Assembly: GCA_905235995.1 (NCBI GenBank)
Contig: CAJONI010000041.1
Location: 1 to 34,694 of the forward strand
Length of the DNA: 34,694 nucleotides
Origin: an uncultured Bacteroidales bacterium
GTDB lineage: Bacteria > Bacteroidota > Bacteroidia > Bacteroidales > UBA932
Reading direction: 5' to 3'
The notes beneath the pieces were generated by a model that saw only the letters and a program-made list of their open reading frames with translations, searched no databases and was not told where the DNA came from. Shown here piece after piece: positions 15,290 through 26,530 of the stretch (the stretch's first letter is position 1; every line of letters starts with the position of its first letter). A program made the translations under genes and the position numbers.

Positions 15290-16387
15290 ATGAATCCCAA
15301 TCACTATTGCATCATCATGGCTGGAGGAATCGGCAGCCGCTTCTGGCCCAAGAGCCGCCAGACCCGCCCGAAGCAGTTCCTCGACATCCTCGGCGTCGGC
15401 AGGACCTTCCTGCAGATGACCTACGACCGCTATTCCAGCTTCATTCCGGCCGACCACATCCTGGTGGTGACCGCAGACCGCTACCGCGACCTGGTGAGGG
15501 AGCAGCTGCCCCAGATCTCCGAGGACCATATCCTGCTCGAGCCCTACAAGCGCAACACCGCCCCCTGCGTGGCCTATGCGACCTACAAGCTCTACCAGGA
15601 GAATCCCGACGCGACCGTGGTGGTGGCTCCTGCCGACCATCTCATCATCGGTGAGGACGCCTTCCGCGATACCATCATCACCGCCCTGGAAGAAGCCTCG
15701 CAGAGCGACCGTCTCTTCACCATCGGCATCGAACCCACCCGTCCCGAGACCAACTACGGCTACATACAGGTCAACAAGGCCGTCTCCAAGAAAGTGAACG
15801 GCATCACTTCCTGCCAGGTGAAGACCTTCACCGAAAAGCCCAACGCCGAACTGGCCAAGGTGTTCCTCGAGACCGGCGAATTCTTCTGGAACTCAGGCAT
15901 GTTCATCTGGAGCCTGAAGACCATCAAGGATGAGCTTGAGCGCTGTCTGCCCGAGGTGACGAGCCTGTTCAAGGGCGGAGAGGAAGCCTATTTCACCCCT
16001 CAGGAGAAAGGCTTCATCCAGCGCGTCTACGAAGACTGCCCGGCCATCTCGATCGACTACGGAGTGATGGAAAAGACGCAGAAAGCCTGGGTTTTCCTCT
16101 CCGACTTCGGCTGGAGCGACCTCGGCACCTGGGAGTCGGTCTACGAGCGCTCTGATCGGGACGCCGCCGGCAACATGGTGAGCTGCGCCGTGCCAATGGT
16201 CGACGAGGTGAACAATTCGGTGATAATCTGCGACGATCCCGACAAACTCGTGGTGGCCAGGGGCTTCGACAACCTCATGATAATCGACATGCCCGACGTG
16301 CTGCTGGTCTGCCATCGCGACGACCGCACCGTAAAAGACATATTGACCGACCTTACCATGAAGGACAAGGTCGACAAATACCTCTGA
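15290..16387 (+). CDS. manC: Mannose-1-phosphate guanylyltransferase
   Basis: This 365-residue nucleotidyltransferase makes GDP-mannose from mannose-1-phosphate and GTP, feeding polysaccharide and GDP-fucose synthesis. The glycine-rich GTP loop MAGGIGSRFWPKSRQTRPKQF, the VVVAPADHLI motif, the sugar-site TFTEKPN and the NSGMFIW motif are all present. It is the short monofunctional form without the phosphomannose isomerase domain. I use the ATG at 15290; a TTG two codons earlier would overlap the yraN stop. It is cotranscribed with yraN and the arginine deiminase gene. Confidence 0.95.
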   Translation: MNPNHYCIIMAGGIGSRFWPKSRQTRPKQFLDILGVGRTFLQMTYDRYSSFIPADHILVVTADRYRDLVREQLPQISEDHILLEPYKRNTAPCVAYATYKLYQENPDATVVVAPADHLIIGEDAFRDTIITALEEASQSDRLFTIGIEPTRPETNYGYIQVNKAVSKKVNGITSCQVKTFTEKPNAELAKVFLETGEFFWNSGMFIWSLKTIKDELERCLPEVTSLFKGGEEAYFTPQEKGFIQRVYEDCPAISIDYGVMEKTQKAWVFLSDFGWSDLGTWESVYERSDRDAAGNMVSCAVPMVDEVNNSVIICDDPDKLVVARGFDNLMIIDMPDVLLVCHRDDRTVKDILTDLTMKDKVDKYL

Positions 16388-16390
16388 CGC

Positions 16391-17680
16391 ATGACCAGGA
16401 AAACTGCCGTGCCCGAACTTCCGCTGCCGATTGACGTGCGCTCCGAGATCGGACGCCTCGACGCCGTGCTGCTCCATACCCCGGGCCTCGAGGTGGAGAA
16501 CATGACTCCCCGCATGGCCCAGCGTGCCCTTTACAGCGACATCCTCAACCTGTCGATAGCCCGTCGTGAGTACGAGCAGATCGAGGGCGTGCTCTCGCAG
16601 GTGGCCCGTGTCTATCAGGTGACCGACCTGCTCGCAAAGGTGCTCGACCAGCCGGAACCCCGGCGCCGCCTCCTGACCAAGATCTGCATCGACGAGCAGG
16701 CGGGCGGATACTTCGACATGCTGATGGAAATGTCCACGCCGCAGCTGGTGCGGGCTCTCATCGAAGGCCTGCCGGCACGGATCGATACGCTGACAGCCTT
16801 CCTGAATGAAGACTACTACGCGCTTTTCCCGCTCTACAATTTCTACTTCACCCGCGACTCCTCGGTGACGATGGGCTCCCATGCTCTGCTCTGCCGCATG
16901 GCCAACCAGGTCCGCTCGCGCGAGGCTACGATCATGGAGGCCATCTACCGCCACAGCGGATGCTTCGACGTCCAGACCATCGACCTTCGCAACGCCGTTC
17001 CCACCAAGGGGCCGCTGTACATCGAGGGCGGCGACGTGCAGGTGGTCCGCGACGACCTGCTGGTGGTGGGCAACGGCATGCGCACCAGCGCGGCCGGCGT
17101 CGATGCGCTCACCCAGCGAATCTGCGAGATACGCAAGGAAGGGAAGGTCAACATCCTGGTGCAGCAGCTGCCGTCTTCGCCCGAGTCGTTCATCCATCTC
17201 GACATGGTGTTCACGCAGCTCGACCGCGACCAGTGCATGGTCTTCGCGCCGCTGATCCTCCACGACCGTTCCTTCAAGACCGTCCAGATCACGATCGAGG
17301 GCGGCAGGGTGTCCCGCATACGCGGAGTCAACGGCCTGCTTCCGGCGCTCAGGAACCTGGGAGTGGACCTGGAGCCCATCCCCTGCGGCGGTACGGCCGA
17401 CAGCTGGGTGCAGGAACGCGAGCAGTGGCACAGCGGCTCGAACCTCTTCGCCGTAGCGCCGGGCAAGGTGCTCTGCTATTCGCGCAACGAGGCGACGCTC
17501 GCGGAGCTCGACAAGAGCGGCTATGCGGTTCTGGCGGCCAACGACGTGATAGCCGGCAAATGCCGTATCCAGGACTATCCGAAGTGCTGCATCACCCTCC
17601 AGGGCTCGGAACTTCCCCGTGGCGGCGGCGGAGCGCGTTGCATGACCATGCCGCTTTCCCGCAGGGCAGTCCAATGGTAG
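16391..17680 (+). CDS. arcA: Arginine deiminase
   Basis: The 429-residue amidinotransferase-fold enzyme hydrolyses arginine to citrulline and ammonia. It has the N-terminal IGRLDAVLLHTPG, the substrate motif YFTRDSS, IEGGDVQ with the conserved acid, HLDMVFT with the catalytic histidine, and RGGGGARCMTMPL with the nucleophile Cys417. The usual FTRDPF is FTRDSS here, so it is a divergent branch, yet all catalytic residues stand. No ornithine carbamoyltransferase, carbamate kinase or antiporter gene is adjacent, so the standard ADI operon is absent. It starts three bases after manC. Confidence 0.92.
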   Translation: MTRKTAVPELPLPIDVRSEIGRLDAVLLHTPGLEVENMTPRMAQRALYSDILNLSIARREYEQIEGVLSQVARVYQVTDLLAKVLDQPEPRRRLLTKICIDEQAGGYFDMLMEMSTPQLVRALIEGLPARIDTLTAFLNEDYYALFPLYNFYFTRDSSVTMGSHALLCRMANQVRSREATIMEAIYRHSGCFDVQTIDLRNAVPTKGPLYIEGGDVQVVRDDLLVVGNGMRTSAAGVDALTQRICEIRKEGKVNILVQQLPSSPESFIHLDMVFTQLDRDQCMVFAPLILHDRSFKTVQITIEGGRVSRIRGVNGLLPALRNLGVDLEPIPCGGTADSWVQEREQWHSGSNLFAVAPGKVLCYSRNEATLAELDKSGYAVLAANDVIAGKCRIQDYPKCCITLQGSELPRGGGGARCMTMPLSRRAVQW

Positions 17681-17691
17681 CAAATTCTTAT

Positions 17692-17699
17692 TACTTTTG
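17692..17699 (+). promoter_or_regulatory. -7 box (TACTTTTG) for pheS
   Basis: TACTTTTG fits TAnnTTTG, 20 bases before the pheS ATG and 11 bases after the arcA stop. No T-box-like leader is possible in this short space. Confidence 0.65.
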
Positions 17700-17719
17700 C
17701 GGTCTAAATCCGAAAAGTC

Positions 17720-18757
<1,038 letters not shown>

Positions 18758-18763
18758 AAAAAA

Positions 18764-18794
18764 TTTGCAGAGTTAAAAAAACTTCATACCTTTG
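18764..18794 (+). promoter_or_regulatory. Full consensus promoter (TTTG-N19-TACCTTTG) of tRNA-Gly
   Basis: TTTG at 18764-18767 and TACCTTTG at 18787-18794 are exactly 19 bases apart, a perfect fit to the Bacteroidetes -33/-7 consensus. The mature tRNA begins 14 bases downstream. Confidence 0.85.
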
Positions 18795-18807
18795 CAATCC
18801 CAATGAC

Positions 18808-18880
<73 letters not shown>

Positions 18881-18919
18881 CAAAACAAATCGGCAGCTTC
18901 GGCTGCCGATTTTGTTTTG
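18881..18919 (+). terminator. Strong hairpin directly after tRNA-Gly
   Basis: CAAAACAAATCGGCAG pairs with CTGCCGATTTTGTTTTG around a C(TTCG)G loop (16 bp with one bulged T). The hairpin begins at the first base after the tRNA, and its 3' arm is T-rich, so it probably ends the tRNA transcript. Confidence 0.65.
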
Positions 18920-19018
18920 AGAGGAGACTCGAACGAAGCGGCCCCGAAAGCCCCTCCTGAGGAGGGGTTTGGGGAGGGTCAGAAAACAAATCGCGAGAAA
19001 GCCCGCGCAAGCGCGGGC
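18920..19018. other. Gene-free palindrome-rich spacer between the tRNA-Gly tail copies
   Basis: No coding sequence is seen between pheS (18757) and the D-aminoacylase stop (19075) apart from the tRNA. This spacer holds two near-perfect palindromes: CCCCTCCT-G-AGGAGGGG (18951-18967) and GCCCGCGC-AA-GCGCGGGC (19001-19018). The first, with its flanking TTTGGGGAGGG, has the look of a dispersed Bacteroidetes repeat. Confidence 0.6.
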
Positions 19019-19038
19019 TCGAGTCTCGTTTTCCGCTC

Positions 19039-19074
19039 AAAAAAAACAGCAACCTTCAGGTTGCTGTTTTTTTA
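19039..19074. terminator. Bidirectional terminator between the tRNA-Gly region and the D-aminoacylase gene
   Basis: The stem CAGCAACC/GGTTGCTG (19047-19054 and 19059-19066) has a four-base loop, an A run on its left (19039-19046) and a T run on its right (19067-19073). It can end transcription from both sides. Confidence 0.85.
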
Positions 19075-20706
19075 TTATCTGCTTAATTGGGAGCGGTCGA
19101 GGATGATGCCGGGGAGGGCGCCGGTGTGCGCGCCGTCGCGGATCGTGTGGACACCGTTGACGAACACATGGGCTATGCCTGAGGGGAACTGGTGCGGCTG
19201 GGCATAGGTGGCACGGTCGGCGATGGTCTCTGGATCGAAGACCGTGATGTCGGCCGCGTAGCCGGGGATGAGCTGCCCCCTTTCCTTGAATCCTGCCCGT
19301 GATGCCGGCAGGCCCGTGCACTTCCAGATGGCCGTCGCCAGGTCGAGGAGCTTGTCCTGACGGACGAATTTCTCGAAGAAGCGAGGGAAAGTACCGTAGG
19401 AACGAGGATGCGGCAGTTCCCTGCCCAGCGGGCCCTCGGGCGAATAGACGCTGCCGTCGGACGCGGGCATGGTCAGGGGGTGGGCATATATCTTCGACAG
19501 GTTCTCCTCCTTCATGGCGAAGGTGGCCTGGTTGACCTGCAGTTTCTCGGAAATGAGCAGGTAGCGTATCATCTCCCATTCGTCCATGCCTGAGATCCGG
19601 CAGCATTCGGCCAGGTCCTTGCCGGCGTAGACGGCATTTGCGGGGTCGCTGCAGCCGGCCACGACCACCTGCTGCGGGCCGCCGAAGCGCTCCAGACGGC
19701 CATAGGCGTAGCGCTTGATCTTCTCGCAGGCGGCGGGATCGTCGAGCCGCCGGTAGATGTCCTCGTCGGTACCGTCGCGCAGCTCGATGGGGATGAACGA
19801 CTTGAAGCCCGTCGAGAAGGCGGTGTAGGGATAGCGGTCCGCGGCGATGTCGATGCCCTCGGCGTGCGCGTCGTCGATCTTGCGAAGCATGCGGTCGATC
19901 TTGTCGAAGTTTGCCGGGTTCTGCGCCTTGAGATGGGATATCTCAAGCCGGGCTCCAGATTCGCGTGCCGCAGCGATGGCTTCGTCCATGGCCTCGAGCA
20001 CATGGTCGTCCTCGTTGCGCATGTGGATGGTGTAGAGCGCGCCGTGCCTTGCCACCACCTTGTTGAGCGCGACCATCTCGCGTGTATCGCAATAGCAGCC
20101 AGGTGCATATTCCAGCCCGTACGAGAGGCCTACGGCACCCATCTCAAGCTGCCTGTCGAGGATTTCTCCCATCTTTTTCAGGTCGTCGTCGCCGGTCGGC
20201 ACGTTGTAGGGCCCGACCACCGCCTCGCGTACGTCGCCGTGACCCACGAGGCTGGCGTAGTTGATGCCTATCCCGTGGTCGGCGAGGTCCTGGTAGAAGT
20301 CTGCGATGTCGGGATAATTCGCGCTGGTGATGAAAGGGCAGTAGCCGCAGTTGCCTCCCACCTCGGAAGTGACGCCCTGGAAGATACGGCTGTCACCCTT
20401 CGGGGCCAGGAGAAGGTTGGTGTCGGTATGGACGTGGAGGTCGATGAAACCGGGCGAGACCACGAGTCCATTGGCATAGACCACATGGTCGGCGCTCGTG
20501 CCCAGATCCTTGCCTATGGCTGCGATGCGTCCGTCGCGTATCGCGACATCGCCCCTGACAGGCGGGCGGCCGTCGCCGGCGTGGATCACACCGTCCTTGA
20601 TGATGGTGTCGAAGGAGTTTCCGGCCCTTACCTTGCACCCGGACAGGCCGGTAAGTCCCAGGGCTGCGCCCAGGGCGGATGTCTTGAGGAAATCGCGGCG
20701 GTTCAT
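19075..20706 (-). CDS. Exported N-acyl-D-amino-acid deacylase family amidohydrolase
   Basis: The 543-residue protein has a twin-arginine signal (MNRRDFLKTS and a hydrophobic stretch) with a lipobox at Cys24 (LSGC), so it is probably a Tat-exported lipoprotein. The catalytic part is a D-aminoacylase-type amidohydrolase: HVHTD (His91/His93), Cys120 in GGNCG, IHMRNE, EISHLK and ASDGS supply the metal and active-site residues. The family motif PHPRSYGTFPR is near the end. Such enzymes release D-amino acids from N-acyl or peptide conjugates. The start at 20706 is set by the signal peptide; 18 codons upstream are open but uninformative. It diverges from the GH109 operon and ends at a bidirectional terminator. 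Substrate is uncertain. Confidence 0.9.
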   Translation of the reverse strand: MNRRDFLKTSALGAALGLTGLSGCKVRAGNSFDTIIKDGVIHAGDGRPPVRGDVAIRDGRIAAIGKDLGTSADHVVYANGLVVSPGFIDLHVHTDTNLLLAPKGDSRIFQGVTSEVGGNCGYCPFITSANYPDIADFYQDLADHGIGINYASLVGHGDVREAVVGPYNVPTGDDDLKKMGEILDRQLEMGAVGLSYGLEYAPGCYCDTREMVALNKVVARHGALYTIHMRNEDDHVLEAMDEAIAAARESGARLEISHLKAQNPANFDKIDRMLRKIDDAHAEGIDIAADRYPYTAFSTGFKSFIPIELRDGTDEDIYRRLDDPAACEKIKRYAYGRLERFGGPQQVVVAGCSDPANAVYAGKDLAECCRISGMDEWEMIRYLLISEKLQVNQATFAMKEENLSKIYAHPLTMPASDGSVYSPEGPLGRELPHPRSYGTFPRFFEKFVRQDKLLDLATAIWKCTGLPASRAGFKERGQLIPGYAADITVFDPETIADRATYAQPHQFPSGIAHVFVNGVHTIRDGAHTGALPGIILDRSQLSR

Positions 20707-20731
20707 ATCGGCGGGGGATTGTCGTTTCACG

Positions 20732-20761
20732 CAAATGTACGATAAAAAGCGCAAATTCAAA
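20732..20761 (-). promoter_or_regulatory. Promoter (TTTG-N18-TACATTTG) of the D-aminoacylase gene
   Basis: The -7 box TACATTTG is at 20732-20739 and TTTG at 20758-20761, 18 bases apart, close to the ideal 19. The -33 end lies only 17 bases from the divergent box of the GH109 operon. Confidence 0.7.
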
Positions 20762-20778
20762 TATTGTGCAATTTTTCA

Positions 20779-20786
20779 TAATTTTG
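20779..20786 (+). promoter_or_regulatory. -7 box (TAATTTTG) of the GH109 operon
   Basis: TAATTTTG fits TAnnTTTG, 18 bases before the ATG at 20805. Its -33 region would overlap the -33 element of the divergent D-aminoacylase promoter. Confidence 0.6.
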
Positions 20787-20804
20787 TGGAAAACCTATTG
20801 TCCG

Positions 20805-22163
20805 ATGAAACATACTCTGATTGTGCTTTGCATGGCTGCGCTCGCGGTTGCGGGATGCGGCAAGGCTGCGGACGGAATCATCCGTACCGAAGTTCCCGCC
20901 AGGCCCGCGGGACAGGAGAACGTGATAGGCCTTACGGCCGAACCCATTGAGACAGTGCGCATAGGCGTGGTGGGGCTTGGCATGCGCGGCGGCGATGCCG
21001 TCGGGCGGCTCTCGCTCGTGCCCGGCGCCGTGGTCACTGCCCTCTGCGACCTGCTACCCGAACGCGTGGAGAACAGCCTGGGTACCCTTGCCTCCATGGG
21101 CAAGCCAGCCCCTACAGGCACCTACAGCGGTGAAGAAGAGTCCTGGCGGGGGCTCTGCGAGCAGGAAGACATAGACCTGGTGTACATCTGCACCGACTGG
21201 CTGCACCACTATCCCATCGCCATGTACGCCATGGAGTGCGGCAAGCACGTGGCCATCGAGGTGCCCGCGGCCCTCGACATGGAAGAGATATGGGGGCTGA
21301 TAAACCAGTCGGAGAAGACCCGCAGGCACTGCATGATGCTCGAGAACTGCTGCTACGATTTCTTCGAGATGTCGACCCTCGAGATGGCCCGCCGCGGCTG
21401 CTTCGGCGAGGTGATCCACGTCGAAGGCTCGTATCTCCACAACCTCGACCCCTTCTGGGATGAGTACTGGAACGACTGGCGGCTCTCCTACAACCGCAGG
21501 TTCCGCGGCGACAACTATCCCACCCACGGGCTCGGCCCCATCTGCCAGGTGCTCGGCATCCATCGCGGCGACCGCATGACCACCCTCGTGTCGATGGACA
21601 CCAAGCCGTTCCGCGGCGCAAAGACCGCGTCCGAACGCTACGGCAAGGAAGTGACCGACTTCGCGCACGGCGACCAGACCTCGACCCTCATCCGCACCGA
21701 GAAGGGCAAGACCATACTCATACAGCACGACGTCATGACGCCCCGGCCCTACAGCCGCATGTACCAGGTGGTAGGCACCGACGGCTATGCCGCCAAGTAC
21801 CCCGTGCAGCAGTACTGCTTCCGTGAAGGCGAAAAGGGCGAGAAGACCATCTCCGGTGAGGAACTGAAAGCTTTTCAGAGCGGTTACCGCAACCCGATCC
21901 TGACCGCAGAACTGGAACGCGTGGCCAGGGAGGTGGGCGGCCACGGCGGGATGGATTTCATCATGGACTACCGCCTGGTGTACTGCCTGCGTCACGGCCT
22001 TCCGCTCGACATGGACGTGTACGACCTGGCCGAGTGGTGCTGCGTGGCCCCGCTTTCACGCCTTTCGCTTGAGAACGGTTCCATGCCGGTCGAGGTGCCC
22101 GATTTCACCCGCGGCGCCTGGGACCGCGTCCCGGCATTCCACTATGCATTGGTGGAGGAATAG
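20805..22163 (+). CDS. GH109-type alpha-N-acetylgalactosaminidase lipoprotein (Gfo/Idh/MocA fold)
   Basis: The 452-residue protein has a lipoprotein signal (Cys18 in AVAGC), a Rossmann NAD-binding region (IGVVGLGMRGG at 53-63) and an oxidoreductase C-terminal fold. Motifs typical of glycoside hydrolase family 109 are present: AIEVPAAL, NYPTHGLGPICQVLGIHRGD, and GHGGMDFIMDY followed by the long PLDMDVYDLAEW. GH109 enzymes cleave alpha-linked GalNAc, as on mucins and blood group A, by an NAD-dependent redox mechanism. The start at 20805 gives the signal peptide. It is first in an operon with a sugar-kinase-like gene (three bases later) and a secreted zinc peptidase gene, which fits host-glycan use. 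Other Gfo/Idh activities cannot be excluded from sequence alone. Confidence 0.87.
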   Translation: MKHTLIVLCMAALAVAGCGKAADGIIRTEVPARPAGQENVIGLTAEPIETVRIGVVGLGMRGGDAVGRLSLVPGAVVTALCDLLPERVENSLGTLASMGKPAPTGTYSGEEESWRGLCEQEDIDLVYICTDWLHHYPIAMYAMECGKHVAIEVPAALDMEEIWGLINQSEKTRRHCMMLENCCYDFFEMSTLEMARRGCFGEVIHVEGSYLHNLDPFWDEYWNDWRLSYNRRFRGDNYPTHGLGPICQVLGIHRGDRMTTLVSMDTKPFRGAKTASERYGKEVTDFAHGDQTSTLIRTEKGKTILIQHDVMTPRPYSRMYQVVGTDGYAAKYPVQQYCFREGEKGEKTISGEELKAFQSGYRNPILTAELERVAREVGGHGGMDFIMDYRLVYCLRHGLPLDMDVYDLAEWCCVAPLSRLSLENGSMPVEVPDFTRGAWDRVPAFHYALVEE

Positions 22164-22166
22164 GCC

Positions 22167-23255
22167 ATGGCGGATGATCTGAGAAAGGTGGCGGCCCGTT
22201 TCCCCGTGGAGGGAGAGGTCAACGATATCCGTCCGCTTGGCAGCGGCCTTATCAACGACACTTTCCGCGTCTGCACCGACGGCCCGCGCGACTATGTGCT
22301 CCAGCGCATCAACCAGGCCATCTTCCAGGACGTGGACCTGCTTCAGCACAACATCGACTGCGTCACGCGTCACATACGCTCGAAGCTGGTGGCTGCGGGG
22401 GAGACGGACATCGAACGCAAGGTGCTGGAGTTCCTGCCCTGCCGCTGGACAGGCAGGAGCTACTGGACCGACGGAACGCAGTGGTGGCGGATGTCGGTGA
22501 TGATTCCCGACGCGCTGACCTTCGAGGAGGTGACGCCCGAATATGCTGGTTATGCAGGCGAGGCGTTCGGCCGTTTCGAGGCCATGCTCTCCGACCTGCC
22601 AGACAAGCTTGGCGAGACGATTCCCGACTTCCACAACATGGAGCTCAGGGCGCGCCAGCTGCGCGAGGCTGTCGCCGCCGATGCGGCCGGTCGCATGGCT
22701 GATCCTGAAGTGCGGGCTCTGGTAGCTGATATCCAGACACTTGAAGATGAGATGTGCAAAGCCGAACGGTTGTTCAGGGAAGGCATCCTGCCCAAGCGCA
22801 TCTGTCACTGCGACACCAAGGTCAACAATATGCTCTTCGACCGTGACGGCAGGGTGCTTTGCGTGATAGACCTCGATACGGTCATGCCCTCGTTCGTCTT
22901 TTCGGATTTCGGCGATTTCATGCGCACTGCGGCCAATACGGGTGCGGAAGACGACCCCGACCTTGACAGGGTGTCCCTCGACATGGAGATTTTCAAGGCC
23001 TTCACCAGGGGATACCTGTCCTCTGCCGGAGAGTTCCTCACTCCGGTCGAGCGGGAAAACCTGCCTTTCGCAGCCACTCTCTTCCCCTACATGCAGGCCG
23101 TACGCTTCCTTGCCGACCATATCAACGGCGATACCTACTACAAGATCAAATATCCCGGACACAATCTGGTCCGGACGCGCGCGCAGTGGAAGCTCTGCTG
23201 CGACGCACGGGCCAAGCTGCCCCTGATGGAAGGTTTCATCAGGGATTGCAGATAG
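22167..23255 (+). CDS. Aminoglycoside-phosphotransferase-fold kinase, probably N-acetylhexosamine 1-kinase (NahK-like)
   Basis: The 362-residue cytosolic protein has an APH-type kinase core: the nucleotide region PLGSGLINDTF, the Brenner motif ICHCDTKVNNMLFD with catalytic Asp216, and the metal motif CVIDLDTVMPS with Asp235. The stretch SDFGDFMRTAANTGAEDD resembles NahK, which phosphorylates GalNAc and GlcNAc at C1. It begins three bases after the GH109 gene, so released GalNAc is the likely substrate. No signal peptide is seen. Choline or homoserine kinase activity is less likely given the DTKVNN and DLDT motifs and the neighbour. Confidence 0.83.
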   Translation: MADDLRKVAARFPVEGEVNDIRPLGSGLINDTFRVCTDGPRDYVLQRINQAIFQDVDLLQHNIDCVTRHIRSKLVAAGETDIERKVLEFLPCRWTGRSYWTDGTQWWRMSVMIPDALTFEEVTPEYAGYAGEAFGRFEAMLSDLPDKLGETIPDFHNMELRARQLREAVAADAAGRMADPEVRALVADIQTLEDEMCKAERLFREGILPKRICHCDTKVNNMLFDRDGRVLCVIDLDTVMPSFVFSDFGDFMRTAANTGAEDDPDLDRVSLDMEIFKAFTRGYLSSAGEFLTPVERENLPFAATLFPYMQAVRFLADHINGDTYYKIKYPGHNLVRTRAQWKLCCDARAKLPLMEGFIRDCR

Positions 23256-23270
23256 AGCAAAACGTTGAAT

Positions 23271-25259
<1,989 letters not shown>

Positions 25260-25271
25260 TTTCCGCCGCTG

Positions 25272-26456
25272 CTAGGCCAGCATCGCGTCGGCCAGGGCCT
25301 CGAGTTTGGGAAGGTCCTCCGAGTGCATGCGGCTGCGGATCGTGACCATGGGCTCGACAATCTCGACGTCCTTCATGGCGCCGAACATCTCCTTCATCGT
25401 GCGGCCGGCGCTGGGGGCCCAGCTGCCGTTCTCCAGCAGTCCGACCTTGCGCCCCTGCCAGCCCTTGGCCTGCAGGCGGTAGAGGAAGTCGTGCATGGGG
25501 GTGAAGACGCCGCCGTCGTAGGAGGAGGCGCAGGCGACCATCTTTCCGTAGCGGAAGGCGTCTTCCACTCCTTCGGCCAGGTCGGAGCGGGTCAGGTCGG
25601 CGACAGCCACTTTGGGGCAGCCCTTTTCGCGAAGGATTTCGGCCAGCTTCACGGCCGCTGCGGCGGTACCGCCGTGGATCGAGGCGTAGGCTACGAAGAT
25701 GCCTTCGGTCTCCACTCCGTAGCTGCTCCAGGTCTGGTAGAGCCCGAGATGGTAGTCGAGGTTCTCGTTGAGGACGGGACCGTGGAGCGGGCAGATGGTT
25801 TCGATCTCCACTCCGGCGAGCTTCTTCAGCAGAGCCTGCACCTGCACTCCGTACTTGCCGCAGATGTTGAAGTAGTAGCGGCGCGCTTCGCAGGCCCAGT
25901 CATCGTCTTCGGAGACGAGGAAGCCGGTGGTGGCCATGGCGCCGAAACGTCCGAAAGCGTCGGCGGAGAAGAGCTTCTTTTCGCAGGCGTCATATGAGAC
26001 CATGACCTCAGGCCAGTGGACCATCGGGGCCATGTAGAATTTCAGGGAGTGCTCGCCAAGGTCGAGGGAGTCGCCTTCCCTGACGGTCAGGGTGCGGTCT
26101 TCAAGGGCTATGCCCTCGAAGAACTGGGGCAGCATCCTGAGCGCCGTCGCCGTGGCCACCAGCTTCACGGAAGGGTATTCCTCGAGCATCCAGGCCACGA
26201 GTGCGGAGTGGTCGGGCTCCATGTGGTGGACCACCAGATAGTCGGGCTTGCGTCCGGCGAGGGCTTCGGCCAGGTTGGCCTTCCACTCTTCGCCTTTGCG
26301 GGCATCGGCGGTGTCGAGTACGGCGACCTTCGAGTCGAGGATGACATATGAATTATAGGACATGCCATCGGGGACGACGTACTGGCTTTCGAAAAGGTCG
26401 AGGTCGGTGTCGTCGACTCCGATGAACTTGACTGACTGGCTGAGGGAGCGGATCAT
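25272..26456 (-). CDS. Flavodiiron protein (A-type flavoprotein, oxygen or NO reductase)
   Basis: The 394-residue protein has an N-terminal metallo-beta-lactamase-like diiron domain and a C-terminal flavodoxin domain. The diiron ligands are complete: VHHMEPDHS (His78, Glu80, Asp82, His83), the later histidine in MVHWPE, the aspartate in SADAFG and the histidine in CPLHGP. The FMN phosphate loop is AYASIHGGTAAA. It should reduce O2 to water (or NO to N2O), protecting an anaerobe. The ATG at 26456 is preferred to an in-frame TTG ten codons upstream that overlaps the promoter box. It is transcribed from a palindromic divergent promoter shared with the Dcp-like peptidase gene. The electron donor is not encoded alongside. 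Confidence 0.94.
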   Translation of the reverse strand: MIRSLSQSVKFIGVDDTDLDLFESQYVVPDGMSYNSYVILDSKVAVLDTADARKGEEWKANLAEALAGRKPDYLVVHHMEPDHSALVAWMLEEYPSVKLVATATALRMLPQFFEGIALEDRTLTVREGDSLDLGEHSLKFYMAPMVHWPEVMVSYDACEKKLFSADAFGRFGAMATTGFLVSEDDDWACEARRYYFNICGKYGVQVQALLKKLAGVEIETICPLHGPVLNENLDYHLGLYQTWSSYGVETEGIFVAYASIHGGTAAAAVKLAEILREKGCPKVAVADLTRSDLAEGVEDAFRYGKMVACASSYDGGVFTPMHDFLYRLQAKGWQGRKVGLLENGSWAPSAGRTMKEMFGAMKDVEIVEPMVTIRSRMHSEDLPKLEALADAMLA

Positions 26457-26483
26457 CTCTTGCTTATTTTTGAATATGATTGG

Positions 26484-26501
26484 CAAAAATACGTATTTTT
26501 G
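26484..26501. promoter_or_regulatory. Palindromic divergent promoter: two TATTTTTG boxes back to back
   Basis: CAAAAATACGTATTTTTG is a perfect 18-bp palindrome. Its right half (26494-26501) is the -7 box of the Dcp-like gene and its left half read on the minus strand (26484-26491) is the -7 box of the flavodiiron gene, with only CG between them. One RNA polymerase bound here should exclude another. Confidence 0.7.
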
Positions 26502-26530
26502 CGGAAAATAATAAACGGATACAGAATCTT

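Noticed and set aside
18881-19042. CRISPR array or insertion sequence in the repeat-rich zone after tRNA-Gly
   Set aside because: There is only one direct repeat pair, no regular spacers, no transposase and no inverted termini flanked by a short target duplication.
20805-22163. Plain Gfo/Idh/MocA dehydrogenase rather than a glycosidase
   Set aside because: The lipoprotein signal, the THGLGP and GHGGMDF motifs and the neighbouring hexosamine-kinase-like gene fit GH109 better, although assay is needed to be certain.
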